Of a DNA stretch of 64,000 bases, positions 27,007 to 36,148 are shown piece by piece (positions within the stretch are counted from its first letter, which is position 1; every line of letters begins with the position of its first letter). The notes below the pieces were generated by a model that searched no databases, had not been told where the DNA came from, and worked only from the letters and a program-made list of their open reading frames with translations. This stretch comes from Pseudomonas mosselii (GTDB lineage: Bacteria; Pseudomonadota; Gammaproteobacteria; Pseudomonadales; Pseudomonadaceae). The position numbers and the translations under genes were made by a program. The stretch is taken from positions 248,001 through 312,000 of the forward strand of contig NZ_VAUO01000004.1 of NCBI RefSeq assembly GCF_005796105.1, given 5' to 3'.

Positions 27007-28080
27007 TCAAAGGTCCGGATCGATTTGCCCCGCGTACATGTCCGACTCTTTATAGAGCGCGTGCACATGGCGCAGCAACACCATGATCACCGCCGCCACC
27101 GGCAGCGCCAGCAGCACGCCGGTGAAGCCGAACAGCTCACCGCCAGCAAGAATCGCGAAGATCACCGCAACGGGGTGCAGGCCGATGCGGTCCCCCACCA
27201 GCAGCGGCGTGAGCACCATGCCCTCGAGGGCCTGACCGACCATGAACACGGCCACGATACCCAGCATCGGGTACAACTCGCCGCCGAACTGGAACAATCC
27301 GGCGACGATGGCCGCGCCGATGCCAATGATGAACCCCATGTACGGCACGATGGCCGCCAGTCCCGCGAGCATCCCGATCAGCAGACCCAGCTCCAGCCCC
27401 ACTAGCATCAGTCCGGTGGAATAGATGACGCCCAGCGCCAGCATCACCAGCAATTGCCCACGCACGAATGCCCCTAGCACCTCATGGCACTCCCCGGCCA
27501 GTGCCACCACCTGCGGCTCGCGCTGGCGCGGCAGCAAGCTGCGCAGCTTGGCCATCATCAGGTCCCAGTCGCGCAGCAGATAGAAGCCCACCACCGGGAT
27601 CAGCACCAGGTTGGCCAGCCAGCCGATCAGCGCCAGGCTCGATGCGGTGGCCTGGGACAGCAGCATGCCGACGATATCGGTGGTTTGGCCGACGTGCTCG
27701 CCGATGGCAGCCTTGATCTTGTCGAATTTCCAGAAGCCATCGGCCAGGCCCAGGCGACTCTGGACCCACGGCAGCGCCACATGTTGCAGCCAGTCGAGCA
27801 TCTGCGGCGCCAACTCGTAGAGACGCACCAGTTGCTTGGCCAGCATCGGGATCAGTACCAGCAACAGGGCGAGCAAGACCAGGGTGAACAGGCCGAACAC
27901 CACCACCACGCCCCAGGTGCGCGACAAGCCGATGCGCTCGAGGCGATCGACCAGCGGGTCGGCCAGATAGGCCAATAGAATACCCACCAGAAAAGGCGAG
28001 AGGATGTTGTGCAGCAGATACAGCAGCACGGCGCCCAGCAGGGCGGCGCCCAACCCAATCCAGCGACGCAGGTCAGTCAT
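27007..28080 (-). CDS. AI-2E family transporter / PerM permease
   Basis: The 357-residue membrane protein has about eight helices and the family signature region near the C-terminus (LTPLLVGDRIGLHPVAVIFAI). Members include PerM-like permeases and AI-2 exporters; the substrate here is unknown. It begins 12 bp after the DUF2066 gene and precedes hda, an order I recall as common in Pseudomonas. Confidence 0.9.
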   Translation of the reverse strand: MTDLRRWIGLGAALLGAVLLYLLHNILSPFLVGILLAYLADPLVDRLERIGLSRTWGVVVVFGLFTLVLLALLLVLIPMLAKQLVRLYELAPQMLDWLQHVALPWVQSRLGLADGFWKFDKIKAAIGEHVGQTTDIVGMLLSQATASSLALIGWLANLVLIPVVGFYLLRDWDLMMAKLRSLLPRQREPQVVALAGECHEVLGAFVRGQLLVMLALGVIYSTGLMLVGLELGLLIGMLAGLAAIVPYMGFIIGIGAAIVAGLFQFGGELYPMLGIVAVFMVGQALEGMVLTPLLVGDRIGLHPVAVIFAILAGGELFGFTGVLLALPVAAVIMVLLRHVHALYKESDMYAGQIDPDL

Positions 28081-28092
28081 TGCAGGGCTTCC

Positions 28093-29139
28093 TCACCAAC
28101 GAAAACGCAGGCCATCGAACGGTTTGGCGGCAGCGGCAGGCGCAGCGCCCGGCTCGGCCTGTGGCGCTGGGGCGACAGGCGCAGGCTCGGCGGGCAGCTC
28201 TTGCAGACGGGCCAGCGCCAACTGCGCGCGCAGTTGTTCGCGGTTGCCGCTGACGGCATAGGTCAAGGTGCCACCGTCGGCCATCTGCAAGCGCGCGCCG
28301 TAGGGCTCCAGCACGCGGCCAAGCTCGGCATAATGCGCAAGGTTCATGCCCTCGACCTGTACCAGCAGCTCGCTGCTGGCGCCTGGACGGGTCACATAGC
28401 GCGGCGCCAGACGATTACTCACCGCCAACAGCACGGCGTCGGCCAGGGCGGTTTGGTCAGCCCCCTCCGCACTGCCCTGCTCACGCTGCTCGCCCAACCA
28501 CAGCTGCCACTTGCCCTGCCATTTGCCATCAGCTTCGTGGGCATGGACGGCCAGGAGCGCATCAGCCCCGTAGCGCTCGGAAGCCTCGCGCAGCGGTGCG
28601 GGATCGGCGCTGTCGATCTGCTTGGCATTGGCCACCAATTGCTCGGACAAGTCAGCCAACGGCAAGCGCAGCGGCAAGCCACGGTGCTGGGCTGCGCGGC
28701 GCAGCGGCTCGGCGCTGCTCTGGCCATCACCGACCAGACTGCTGCCCTCGACACTGTCGTTCAGCCACCAGCCGAGGATCGACGGCCGGTTGCTGCCCCA
28801 TAGCGCCAGGCCCGCCTGACGCAAGGCGCGCTCGGTACTGCCCGGATCGAACTCCACCAGCACCGACTCCGGCGGCCCAGCTTCGGTGCCGACTTGGTTG
28901 ACGATCGCTTGCGGGTCCTTGCGCAGGGTGGCCAGGGCTGGGCTTTGCGGTGCCTTGGCGTCACCGGTCAGGCGCAGCACCAGGGTATCGAACGCCCTGC
29001 TGGTAGCCTGGGCGCGTGCGTCGCTGCCCTGCCCCTGGAGCGGCTCGTGTACCTGATAGAGCCCAGAGACGGTTTCGGCCTGGCCGTTCAGGCAGACCAG
29101 CGCCAGGCAACCGGCCGCGAAGTGATTGAAAAGACGCAT
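28093..29139 (-). CDS. DUF2066 domain protein, exported
   Basis: The 348-residue precursor has a signal peptide (about 1-21, ending GQAET) and then the DUF2066 domain starting VSGLYQVHEPLQGQG. The C-terminal 40 residues are Pro/Ala-rich low complexity. The product is probably periplasmic; its role is unknown. It is the first gene of a likely unit with the AI-2E permease and hda. Confidence 0.85.
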   Translation of the reverse strand: MRLFNHFAAGCLALVCLNGQAETVSGLYQVHEPLQGQGSDARAQATSRAFDTLVLRLTGDAKAPQSPALATLRKDPQAIVNQVGTEAGPPESVLVEFDPGSTERALRQAGLALWGSNRPSILGWWLNDSVEGSSLVGDGQSSAEPLRRAAQHRGLPLRLPLADLSEQLVANAKQIDSADPAPLREASERYGADALLAVHAHEADGKWQGKWQLWLGEQREQGSAEGADQTALADAVLLAVSNRLAPRYVTRPGASSELLVQVEGMNLAHYAELGRVLEPYGARLQMADGGTLTYAVSGNREQLRAQLALARLQELPAEPAPVAPAPQAEPGAAPAAAAKPFDGLRFRW

Positions 29140-29460
29140 GGGGGATTCCTGTCCGGATGTGCTTCAAGCTTCGAGCTTCAAGCCTCGAGAAAGTGCAGGT
29201 GATGCCTCAAACTGCCTGCTTGCAGCTTGAAGCCTATGGCTTGCAGCTTATACAGAAGAGGCCGAACCAACCACCTGCACTGTTTTTTCGCCAGATTTAC
29301 GCCCTGCCCGTCGGCCTGAGGATGGCCGCTGGGGGGCAACCCTGATAAAATCGCGCGCCTTCGCAGACCAGTGACGTTCAGACCGCCGCCGCTTCCTTGA
29401 GCCGGCCTTGGCCGTCCCGGTCGTTTTCTAAGAATCCCTCCCTCTTAAAGGCCTGGATCA
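29140..29460. repeat. Intergenic region with an imperfect hairpin repeat
   Basis: This 321-bp gap separates the divergent DUF2066 and purM genes. Positions about 29161-29253 hold repeated GCTTCAAGC / GCTTGAAGC / GCTTGCAGC words that can fold into an imperfect hairpin. Similar words form a cleaner hairpin at 46736-46799. A TGATAAAAT -10-like element near 29343 may serve purM. Confidence 0.5.
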
Positions 29461-30519
29461 ATGAGCAAGCAACCCTCCCTGAGCTACAAAGACGCCGGTG
29501 TAGACATCGACGCCGGCGAAGCACTGGTCGAACGCATCAAGGGCGTCGCCAAGCGCACCGCACGCCCTGAAGTCATGGGTGGCCTGGGCGGCTTCGGCGC
29601 CCTCTGCGAAATCCCGGCCGGCTACAAGCAGCCGGTGCTGGTCTCCGGCACCGACGGCGTCGGCACCAAGCTGCGCCTGGCGCTGAACCTGAACAAGCAC
29701 GACAGCATCGGCCAGGACCTGGTCGCGATGTGCGTCAACGACCTGGTGGTGTGCGGCGCCGAGCCGCTGTTCTTCCTCGACTACTACGCCACCGGCAAGC
29801 TCAACGTCGACGTCGCCGCCACCGTGGTCACCGGCATTGGTGCAGGTTGCGAACTGGCCGGCTGCTCGCTGGTCGGTGGTGAAACCGCCGAAATGCCAGG
29901 CATGTACGAAGGCGAAGACTACGACCTGGCTGGCTTCTGCGTCGGCGTGGTAGAAAAGGCCGAGATCATCGACGGCTCCAAGGTGGTCACCGGCGACGCC
30001 CTGATCGCCCTGCCCTCCTCCGGCCCGCACTCCAACGGCTACTCGCTGATCCGCAAGATCCTCGAAGTCTCCGGCACCGACATCGAGAACACCCAGCTCG
30101 ACGGCAAGCCGCTGACTGACCTGCTGATGGCCCCAACCCGCATTTACGTCAAACCACTGCTGCAACTGATCAAGCAGACCGGCGCCGTCAAGGCCATGGC
30201 CCACATCACCGGTGGTGGCCTGCTGGACAACATCCCGCGCGTACTGCCCAAAGGCGCCCAGGCGGTGGTCGACGTGGCCAGCTGGCAGCGTCCGGCGGTG
30301 TTCGACTTCCTGCAAGAAAAAGGCAACGTCGACGAGCACGAAATGCACCGCGTCCTGAACTGCGGCGTGGGCATGGTCATCTGCGTGGCCCAGGATCAGG
30401 TCGAAGCCGCACTGAACGTACTGCGCGCCGAAGGTGAGCAACCGTGGGTGATCGGCCATATCGCCGTGGCCGCCGAAGGCGCCGCCCAGGTCGAGCTGCA
30501 GAACCTCAAGGCACACTGA
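29461..30519 (+). CDS. purM: Phosphoribosylformylglycinamidine cyclo-ligase PurM
   Basis: The 352-residue enzyme makes aminoimidazole ribonucleotide in step five of purine synthesis. Family motifs are visible: [13 protein letters not shown] at the N-terminus, [22 protein letters not shown] and [16 protein letters not shown]. Length is typical (E. coli 345). Its TGA overlaps the purN ATG by one base (TGATG), so the two are translated as a pair. Confidence 0.97.
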   Translation: MSKQPSLSYKDAGVDIDAGEALVERIKGVAKRTARPEVMGGLGGFGALCEIPAGYKQPVLVSGTDGVGTKLRLALNLNKHDSIGQDLVAMCVNDLVVCGAEPLFFLDYYATGKLNVDVAATVVTGIGAGCELAGCSLVGGETAEMPGMYEGEDYDLAGFCVGVVEKAEIIDGSKVVTGDALIALPSSGPHSNGYSLIRKILEVSGTDIENTQLDGKPLTDLLMAPTRIYVKPLLQLIKQTGAVKAMAHITGGGLLDNIPRVLPKGAQAVVDVASWQRPAVFDFLQEKGNVDEHEMHRVLNCGVGMVICVAQDQVEAALNVLRAEGEQPWVIGHIAVAAEGAAQVELQNLKAH

Positions 30520-31172
30520 TGCCCGGCAAGACCTGCAATGTCGTGGTACTGCTGTCGGGCTCCGGCAGCAACCTGCAAGCCCTGATCGACAGCAGCCAAG
30601 GCGCCGACAGCCCGCTGCGCGTCGGTGCGGTGATTTCCAACCGCGCCGACGCCTACGGTCTGGAACGCGCCAGGGCAGCTGGCATAGACACCGCGGTGCT
30701 CGAACACACCGGTTTCGCAGGTCGTGAAGCCTTCGACGCGGCGCTGATGGCGCTGATCGACGGCTTCAACCCGGACCTGGTGGTACTGGCCGGCTTCATG
30801 CGCATCCTCAGTGGCGGCTTCGTGCGTCACTATCAAGGTCGCCTGCTGAACATACATCCGTCACTATTGCCCAAGTACAAAGGGCTGCACACCCACCAGC
30901 GCGCCCTGGAGGCCGGTGACACCGAGCACGGTTGCAGTGTGCACTTCGTCACCGAGGAACTCGATGGCGGGCCACTGGTCGTACAGGCTGTAGTTCCAGT
31001 AGCCGCAACTGACACCGCGCAGACGCTCGCCCAGCGGGTGCACCTGCAGGAACACCAGATCTACCCCCTGGCGGTACGCTGGTTCGCCGAAGGTCGCTTG
31101 TGCCTGGGCGAACACGGTGCGTTACTCGATGGACAGCCGCTGCCGGCCAGCGGTCATTTGATTCGATCCTAG
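30519..31172 (+). CDS. purN: Phosphoribosylglycinamide formyltransferase PurN
   Basis: The 217-residue enzyme formylates GAR using 10-formyl-tetrahydrofolate. It has the phosphate loop SGSGSNLQAL near the N-terminus and the active-site segment NIHPSLLPKYKGLHTHQRAL with the catalytic Asn and His; the catalytic Asp lies in the ELDGG segment. The ATG at 30519 shares a base with the purM stop. Confidence 0.96.
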   Translation: MPGKTCNVVVLLSGSGSNLQALIDSSQGADSPLRVGAVISNRADAYGLERARAAGIDTAVLEHTGFAGREAFDAALMALIDGFNPDLVVLAGFMRILSGGFVRHYQGRLLNIHPSLLPKYKGLHTHQRALEAGDTEHGCSVHFVTEELDGGPLVVQAVVPVAATDTAQTLAQRVHLQEHQIYPLAVRWFAEGRLCLGEHGALLDGQPLPASGHLIRS

Positions 31173-31180
31173 GAGAATTT

Positions 31181-31891
31181 ATGCGTCGCGCCCTGCTCTT
31201 GGCTCTCGCCGTGCTCGCCCTGCCGCTGCAGGCAGCTGATCTGAAGCCGTTCTCGGCCAGCTACACCGCCGACTGGAAGCAACTGCCCATGAGCGGCACT
31301 GCCGAGCGCAGCTTGGTCAAAAATGCCAACGGCACGTGGGACCTGAACTTCAAGGCTTCCATGATGATCGCTAGCCTGACCGAGCAAAGCACCCTGCGCA
31401 TGGACAACGACACCCTGCTGCCGCAAAAGTACCACTTCGAGCGCGGCGGCCTGGGCAAAGCCAAGAAAGTCGACCTGACCTTCGACTGGACCGGCAAGAA
31501 AGTCACCGGCACTGACCGGGGCGATGCCATCAGCCTGCCGATCAACCGCGGCGTGCTGGACAAGTCCTCGTACCAACTGGCCCTGCAGCATGACGTGGCC
31601 GCTGGCAAGAAGAGCATGACCTACCAGGTGGTCGACGGTGACGAAATCGATACCTACGACTTCCGCGTATTGGGCACTGAGAAAGTCAGCACCAAGAACG
31701 GCCAGGTCGAGGCGATCAAGGTCGAGCGCGTGCGCGACCCAAGCCAGAGCAAACGCATCACCGAGCTGTGGTTCGCCAAGGACTGGGACTACCTGCTGGT
31801 GCAACTGCGCCAGGTCGAGACCGACGGCAAGGAATACGTGATCGTGCTGCAAGATGGCACGGTCGACGGCAAGACGGTCAAGGGCAACTGA
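31181..31891 (+). CDS. DUF3108 domain exported protein
   Basis: The 236-residue precursor has a signal peptide (MRRALLLALAVLALPLQA) and a beta-rich DUF3108 domain; the role is unknown, perhaps periplasmic. An AGGAG site precedes the ATG at 31181. It is 8 bp downstream of purN and likely cotranscribed, followed by a strong terminator. This purMN plus DUF3108 order is one I recall from other pseudomonads. Confidence 0.88.
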   Translation: MRRALLLALAVLALPLQAADLKPFSASYTADWKQLPMSGTAERSLVKNANGTWDLNFKASMMIASLTEQSTLRMDNDTLLPQKYHFERGGLGKAKKVDLTFDWTGKKVTGTDRGDAISLPINRGVLDKSSYQLALQHDVAAGKKSMTYQVVDGDEIDTYDFRVLGTEKVSTKNGQVEAIKVERVRDPSQSKRITELWFAKDWDYLLVQLRQVETDGKEYVIVLQDGTVDGKTVKGN

Positions 31892-31914
31892 CCTTCACCC
31901 AGACGTTGCACCCC

Positions 31915-31942
31915 AAGCCCCGCCATGTGCGGGGCTTTTTTT
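31915..31942 (+). terminator. Rho-independent terminator of the purMN-DUF3108 unit
   Basis: AAGCCCCGC and GCGGGGCTT form a stable hairpin with a 4-nt loop followed by seven T residues, 24 bp past the DUF3108 stop codon. Confidence 0.9.
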
Positions 31943-32111
31943 GCCCGCTGGAAATGTCCAGATTTGGCGGGCGGGCCGCCCCTACACCGCTCGCGAATGC
32001 GCTTCATGAACATTGTTTCATCGCCCGTTTATTTACTTAGCCTGCTAACAAACTTTATAAAGAAGACCTGCGACACAGCGCCGCAGCCAACCCTAGCAGT
32101 GGAGTTAAGCG

Positions 32112-32294
32112 ATGACTGTCAAAGTAACCGAACGCGACGAATCGAAAATGTCCCACGAAGGCCTGGCCGCGGGTGTGCGGATCTGGGATGTGCACCAGCA
32201 AGGTCAGTTGGTAGGCATGTTCCACGACGAACACCTGGCCCAGCAGTATCGTAAAGAGCTCGAAGTGCTGGAAAACCAGCGCAATAGCCAATGA
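32112..32294 (+). CDS. Conserved hypothetical protein, 60 aa
   Basis: The ATG at 32112 follows a GGAG-containing leader (AGTGGAGTTAAGCG). The 60-residue product starts MTVKVTERDESKM, is charged and soluble, and ends in a helical stretch rich in Glu, Gln and Arg. No family is recognised. A canonical terminator closes the gene, supporting it as a separate transcription unit. Confidence 0.7.
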   Translation: MTVKVTERDESKMSHEGLAAGVRIWDVHQQGQLVGMFHDEHLAQQYRKELEVLENQRNSQ

Positions 32295-32308
32295 CAGCGA
32301 CTTCCCAG

Positions 32309-32336
32309 AAAAAAACCCGCCTAGGCGGGTTTTTTC
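32309..32336. terminator. Bidirectional rho-independent terminator
   Basis: ACCCGCC and GGCGGGT arms around TA are flanked by A7 on the left and T6 on the right. It lies between the 60-aa gene and the convergent DUF2058 gene and should stop transcription from both sides. Confidence 0.9.
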
Positions 32337-32340
32337 GTGT

Positions 32341-32883
32341 TTACCACATCAGATCATCCGGGATCTTGTAGGCGGCATACGGATCGTCGGCTTCGTCGGC
32401 TTCCTCGACATGGGTGTTGAGCAGCAAGATGCGCTGCGGGTCGCGCTCCTGGATCTTCACCGCCGCCTCGCGCGGGATCACTTCATAGCCGCCGCCATGG
32501 GCGACGATAGCCAAGGCGCCATTACTCAGCTTGCTGCGCATCAGGGCGTTGACGGCGATGCGCTTGACCTTCTTGTCATCAACGAAGTTGTAGTAATCCT
32601 CGGTGGTCAGCTTGGGCAGGCGGGTCGCTTCGATCAATTGCTTGATCTGTGCGGCACGGGCCTTCTGCTCGGCCTTTTCCTGAACCTGGCGGTTCAGTTC
32701 CTGGTCCTTCTTGGCCTTCTCGGCCATGGCTTCCTTGGCCAGGCGCTGCTGGGTGTCGTCCACCTCGACCTGGCCCTTGTGCTCCAGGCGTTTTTGTTTC
32801 TTCTGGGCTTTGTTGGTCTGCGAGACCTGTTTCTGGTTGACCAGGCCGGCTTTGAGCAATTGGTCGCGAAGGGAAAGGCTCAT
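32341..32883 (-). CDS. DUF2058 family protein
   Basis: From the ATG at 32883 the product is 180 residues and begins MSLSLRDQLLKAGLV, the family start; a GTG at 32898 is an alternative. The N-terminal 90 residues are a highly charged Lys/Gln/Glu-rich coiled coil, followed by a compact domain. The family (E. coli YaiL) has no established function and may bind nucleic acid. It lies 27 bp after mazG and ends at the bidirectional terminator, so it probably closes the relA-mazG unit. Confidence 0.85.
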   Translation of the reverse strand: MSLSLRDQLLKAGLVNQKQVSQTNKAQKKQKRLEHKGQVEVDDTQQRLAKEAMAEKAKKDQELNRQVQEKAEQKARAAQIKQLIEATRLPKLTTEDYYNFVDDKKVKRIAVNALMRSKLSNGALAIVAHGGGYEVIPREAAVKIQERDPQRILLLNTHVEEADEADDPYAAYKIPDDLMW

Positions 32884-32910
32884 GGGGTGTTCACTCACTT
32901 AGGCATCGGC

Positions 32911-33744
32911 TCAGCCGCAGCTGGGCAGGTTCTTTTCCTGACGCTTGGCCTCGCCCCACAGGGCGTCCAGCTCGTCGAGGGTGCGATCTTGGATGTTCAG
33001 GCCCTGCTCGCGCAATGCCTGTTCGATAAATCGAAAACGCCGTTCGAACTTGCGGTTGGCGCGGCGCAAGGCGTTTTCCGGGTCGTGCTTGAGGTGGCGG
33101 GCCAGGTTGACGGTGGCGAACAGCAGGTCGCCGAGTTCGTCTTCGAGGGCATCGCTGTCGCCATCGGCCATAGCTTGCAGCACTTCGTCCAGCTCTTCGC
33201 GCACCTTGTCCAATACCGGCAACGCCGCTGGCCAGTCGAAGCCCACGGTGGCCGCGCGCTTTTGCAGTTTAGCCGCACGCGACAAGGCAGGTAGCGCCGC
33301 AGGCACGTCGTCGAGCAGCGAGAGCTGTTCGGGGTCGCTTTGCTCAGCGCGTTCCTCGGCCTTGATCTCTTCCCAGCGTGACTTGACCTGGGCCTCGCTC
33401 AGGGCCGGCGTGTCCAGCGGCGCGTACAGCTCACCGGTGGGAAACACGTGAGGGTGGCGACGAATCAGCTTGCGGGTGATCGAATCAACCACGCCGCTGA
33501 ACTCGAAGCGCCCCTCTTCGCGGGCCAGCTGGCTGTAGTAGACCACCTGGAACAGCAAGTCACCCAACTCGCCCTGCAGATGGGCGAAGTCGCCGCGCTC
33601 GATGGTGTCGGCCACTTCATAGGCTTCTTCGAGGGTGTGCTGGACGATACTGGCGTAATCCTGCTTGAGGTCCCACGGGCAGCCGTACTGCGGGTCACGC
33701 AGGCGGGCCATGAGGTGCAGCAGGTCATCGAGGGTGTAAGTCAT
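32911..33744 (-). CDS. mazG: Nucleoside triphosphate pyrophosphohydrolase MazG
   Basis: The 277-residue protein has two MazG helical domains, each with acidic metal-binding motifs: EEAYEVADTIERGD with GELGDLLFQ in the N-terminal half, and REELDEVLQAM with EDELGDLLFATVN in the C-terminal half. It hydrolyses abnormal NTPs and in E. coli lowers ppGpp effects. Being downstream of relA agrees with that link. The gap to relA holds a perfect 20-bp-arm hairpin. Confidence 0.95.
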   Translation of the reverse strand: MTYTLDDLLHLMARLRDPQYGCPWDLKQDYASIVQHTLEEAYEVADTIERGDFAHLQGELGDLLFQVVYYSQLAREEGRFEFSGVVDSITRKLIRRHPHVFPTGELYAPLDTPALSEAQVKSRWEEIKAEERAEQSDPEQLSLLDDVPAALPALSRAAKLQKRAATVGFDWPAALPVLDKVREELDEVLQAMADGDSDALEDELGDLLFATVNLARHLKHDPENALRRANRKFERRFRFIEQALREQGLNIQDRTLDELDALWGEAKRQEKNLPSCG

Positions 33745-33760
33745 TTAGGCAGGTCCTTCG

Positions 33761-33804
33761 GCGGCGTCTGCATTCGCGGGCAAGCCCGCGAATGCAGACG
33801 CCGC
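33761..33804. repeat. Perfect REP-like hairpin between relA and mazG
   Basis: Positions 33761-33780 and 33785-33804 are exact reverse complements of 20 bases around a 4-base loop. The core GCGGGCAAGCCCGC is that of P. putida-type REP palindromes, but here the arms are extended to perfection with GCGGCGTCTGCATT. It begins 4 bp past the relA stop and may act as an mRNA 3' stabiliser or attenuator between relA and mazG. Confidence 0.85.
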
Positions 33805-33808
33805 GGTA

Positions 33809-36049
33809 TCACGGTGTACGGTTACGCCGCGTCTCGATGATGTTCGGCAACTGCGAGATGCGTCCAAGCAAGCGTCCCAGGGCATCGAGTCCAGGAATCT
33901 CGATGGTCAGCGACATCAGCGCGGTGTTGTCTTCCTTGTTCGAGCGGGTGTTGACCGCCAGCACGTTGATCTTCTCGTTGAGCAACACCTGCGACACGTC
34001 GCGCAGCAGCCCTGGGCGGTCGTAGGCCCGGATGACGATATCCACCGGATAGGTCTGCACCGGGATCGGTCCCCAGCTGACCTGGATCATGCGCTCAGGT
34101 TCCTTGCCGGCCAGTTGCAACACCGAGGCGCAGTCCTGGCGGTGAATGCTCACGCCGCGGCCTTGGGTGATATAGCCGACGATGGCATCGCCCGGCAGCG
34201 GCTGGCAGCACCCGGCCATTTGCGTGAGCAGGTTGCCCACGCCCTGGATCTGGATGTCGCTGCGCTTGCCCGAGCGAATACCCCGGGCCTGACGCGGGAT
34301 CAGTTCGACCTGCTCGCTACGCTCAGGCTCAAGCAACTGCTGGGCTGCGTTGACCATGTGCGCCAGGCGCAGGTCGCCGGCGCCGAGGGCGGCGAACATG
34401 TCCTCGGCGGTCTTGACGTTGGCCTTCTCGGCTAGGCGCTCGAAGTCCACCTGGGGCAGCCCCAGGCGGCTGAGCTCACGCTCGATCAGGGTCTTGCCGG
34501 CCGCTACGTTCTGATCGCGAGCCTGCAACTTGAACCAGTGGACGATCTTGGCACGAGCCCGCGAAGTGGTCACATAGCCCAGGTTGGAGTTCAGCCAGTC
34601 ACGGCTGGGGCTGCCGTGCTTGCTGGTGATGATCTCCACCTGCTCGCCGGTCTGCAGGCTGTAGTTGAGCGGCACGATACGCCCATTGATCTTGGCACCA
34701 CGGCAGTTGTGGCCGATCTCGGTGTGCACGCGGTAGGCGAAGTCCAGCGGCGTGGCGCCCTTGGGCAGGTCGATGGCATGGCCATCAGGGGTGAACACAT
34801 AAACCCGGTCCGGCTCGATGTCCACGCGCAGTTGCTCGGCCAGACCGCCGATATCGCCCAGTTCCTCGTGCCACTCAAGCACCTGGCGCAACCAGGAGAT
34901 TTTCTCTTCGTAGTGATTGGAGCCAGATTTGACGTCGGTGCCCTTGTAGCGCCAATGCGCGCACACGCCCAGCTCGGCTTCCTCGTGCATGGAATGGGTG
35001 CGGATCTGCACCTCCAGCACCTTGCCCTCAGGGCCGATCACCGCCGTGTGCAGCGAGCGGTAGCCGTTCTCCTTGGGGTTGGCGATGTAGTCGTCGAACT
35101 CTTTGGGAATATGCCGCCAGAGGGTGTGCACGATCCCCAGCGCGGTGTAACAATCGCGCACCTCGGGAACCAGGACGCGCACGGCACGCACGTCATAGAT
35201 CTGGCTGAACTCCAGGCCTTTGCGCTGCATCTTGCGCCAGATCGAATAGATGTGTTTCGCCCGACCGCTGATGTCAGCCTTAACGCCCGTGGCCAGCAGC
35301 TCGTTCTGCAACTGGTTCATCACGTCGCTGATGAAACGCTCACGGTCCAGGCGGCGCTCATGCAACAGCTTGGCGATCTGCTTGTACTGGTCAGGTTCGA
35401 GGTAGCGGAACGAGAGGTCTTCCAGTTCCCACTTGATGTGGCCGATACCCAGGCGGTGGGCCAGAGGTGCATAGATGTCGAACACCTCACGGGCCACGCG
35501 CAGGCGTTTTTCGTCATCGGCGGCCTTGACCGCACGGATCGCGCAGGTTCGCTCAGCCAGCTTGATCAACGCCACGCGCACATCGTCGACCATGGCCACG
35601 AGCATCTTGCGCAGGTTCTCCACCTGCGCCTGGGAGCCGAGCACCAGCGACTGGCGCGGGCTCAGGCTGGCGCTGATGGCCGCCATGCGCAGCACACCAT
35701 CGATCAGCTTGGATACCACCGGACCAAAACGCTGACTCACTTCGGCCAACGTCACCTTGCCTTCGCGTACCGAGCGGTAGATCACTGCCGCCACCAACGA
35801 GTCCTGGTCAAGCTTGAGGTCGGCGAGGATTTCGGCGATCTCCAGCCCCGCCTGGAAACTCGAGGTACCGTCGGCCCACGAATGCTTGGCCGGGTTGCCT
35901 TTTTTCTCGACTTCCTGGGCGAACTCGCAAGCGTCCTTCAAGGCCACGCGATCGAGCAGCGAATCGACGCTCACGACGTGGTCGAGCCATGCTTCGAGAT
36001 TGATACTGCCGTCGTTATTGACCGGCTGGTGCACTCTCACCTGTACCAT
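33809..36049 (-). CDS. relA: GTP pyrophosphokinase RelA
   Basis: From the ATG at 36049 the protein is 746 residues, matching E. coli RelA (744). Domains in order: pseudo-hydrolase region, ppGpp synthetase (about 240-400, with VLEVQIRTHSMHEEAELGVCAHWRYKG), TGS domain (VYVFTPDGHAIDLPKGATPLDFAY), zinc-finger/CC region (MAGCCQPLPGD) and C-terminal ACT/RRM domain. It senses uncharged tRNA on the ribosome and makes (p)ppGpp. The upstream extension to 36100 lacks family support. The absence of a clear HD hydrolase motif favours RelA over SpoT. Confidence 0.96.
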   Translation of the reverse strand: MVQVRVHQPVNNDGSINLEAWLDHVVSVDSLLDRVALKDACEFAQEVEKKGNPAKHSWADGTSSFQAGLEIAEILADLKLDQDSLVAAVIYRSVREGKVTLAEVSQRFGPVVSKLIDGVLRMAAISASLSPRQSLVLGSQAQVENLRKMLVAMVDDVRVALIKLAERTCAIRAVKAADDEKRLRVAREVFDIYAPLAHRLGIGHIKWELEDLSFRYLEPDQYKQIAKLLHERRLDRERFISDVMNQLQNELLATGVKADISGRAKHIYSIWRKMQRKGLEFSQIYDVRAVRVLVPEVRDCYTALGIVHTLWRHIPKEFDDYIANPKENGYRSLHTAVIGPEGKVLEVQIRTHSMHEEAELGVCAHWRYKGTDVKSGSNHYEEKISWLRQVLEWHEELGDIGGLAEQLRVDIEPDRVYVFTPDGHAIDLPKGATPLDFAYRVHTEIGHNCRGAKINGRIVPLNYSLQTGEQVEIITSKHGSPSRDWLNSNLGYVTTSRARAKIVHWFKLQARDQNVAAGKTLIERELSRLGLPQVDFERLAEKANVKTAEDMFAALGAGDLRLAHMVNAAQQLLEPERSEQVELIPRQARGIRSGKRSDIQIQGVGNLLTQMAGCCQPLPGDAIVGYITQGRGVSIHRQDCASVLQLAGKEPERMIQVSWGPIPVQTYPVDIVIRAYDRPGLLRDVSQVLLNEKINVLAVNTRSNKEDNTALMSLTIEIPGLDALGRLLGRISQLPNIIETRRNRTP

Positions 36050-36148
36050 CTTTGTTTTACCTTTCCATACAGCGCACCACACCGGTGCACTGGCTATCAC
36101 CTGTGCAGCCTTCGTTCCGTGAAGGCCGCACCAAGAGGACCAGCCTGG

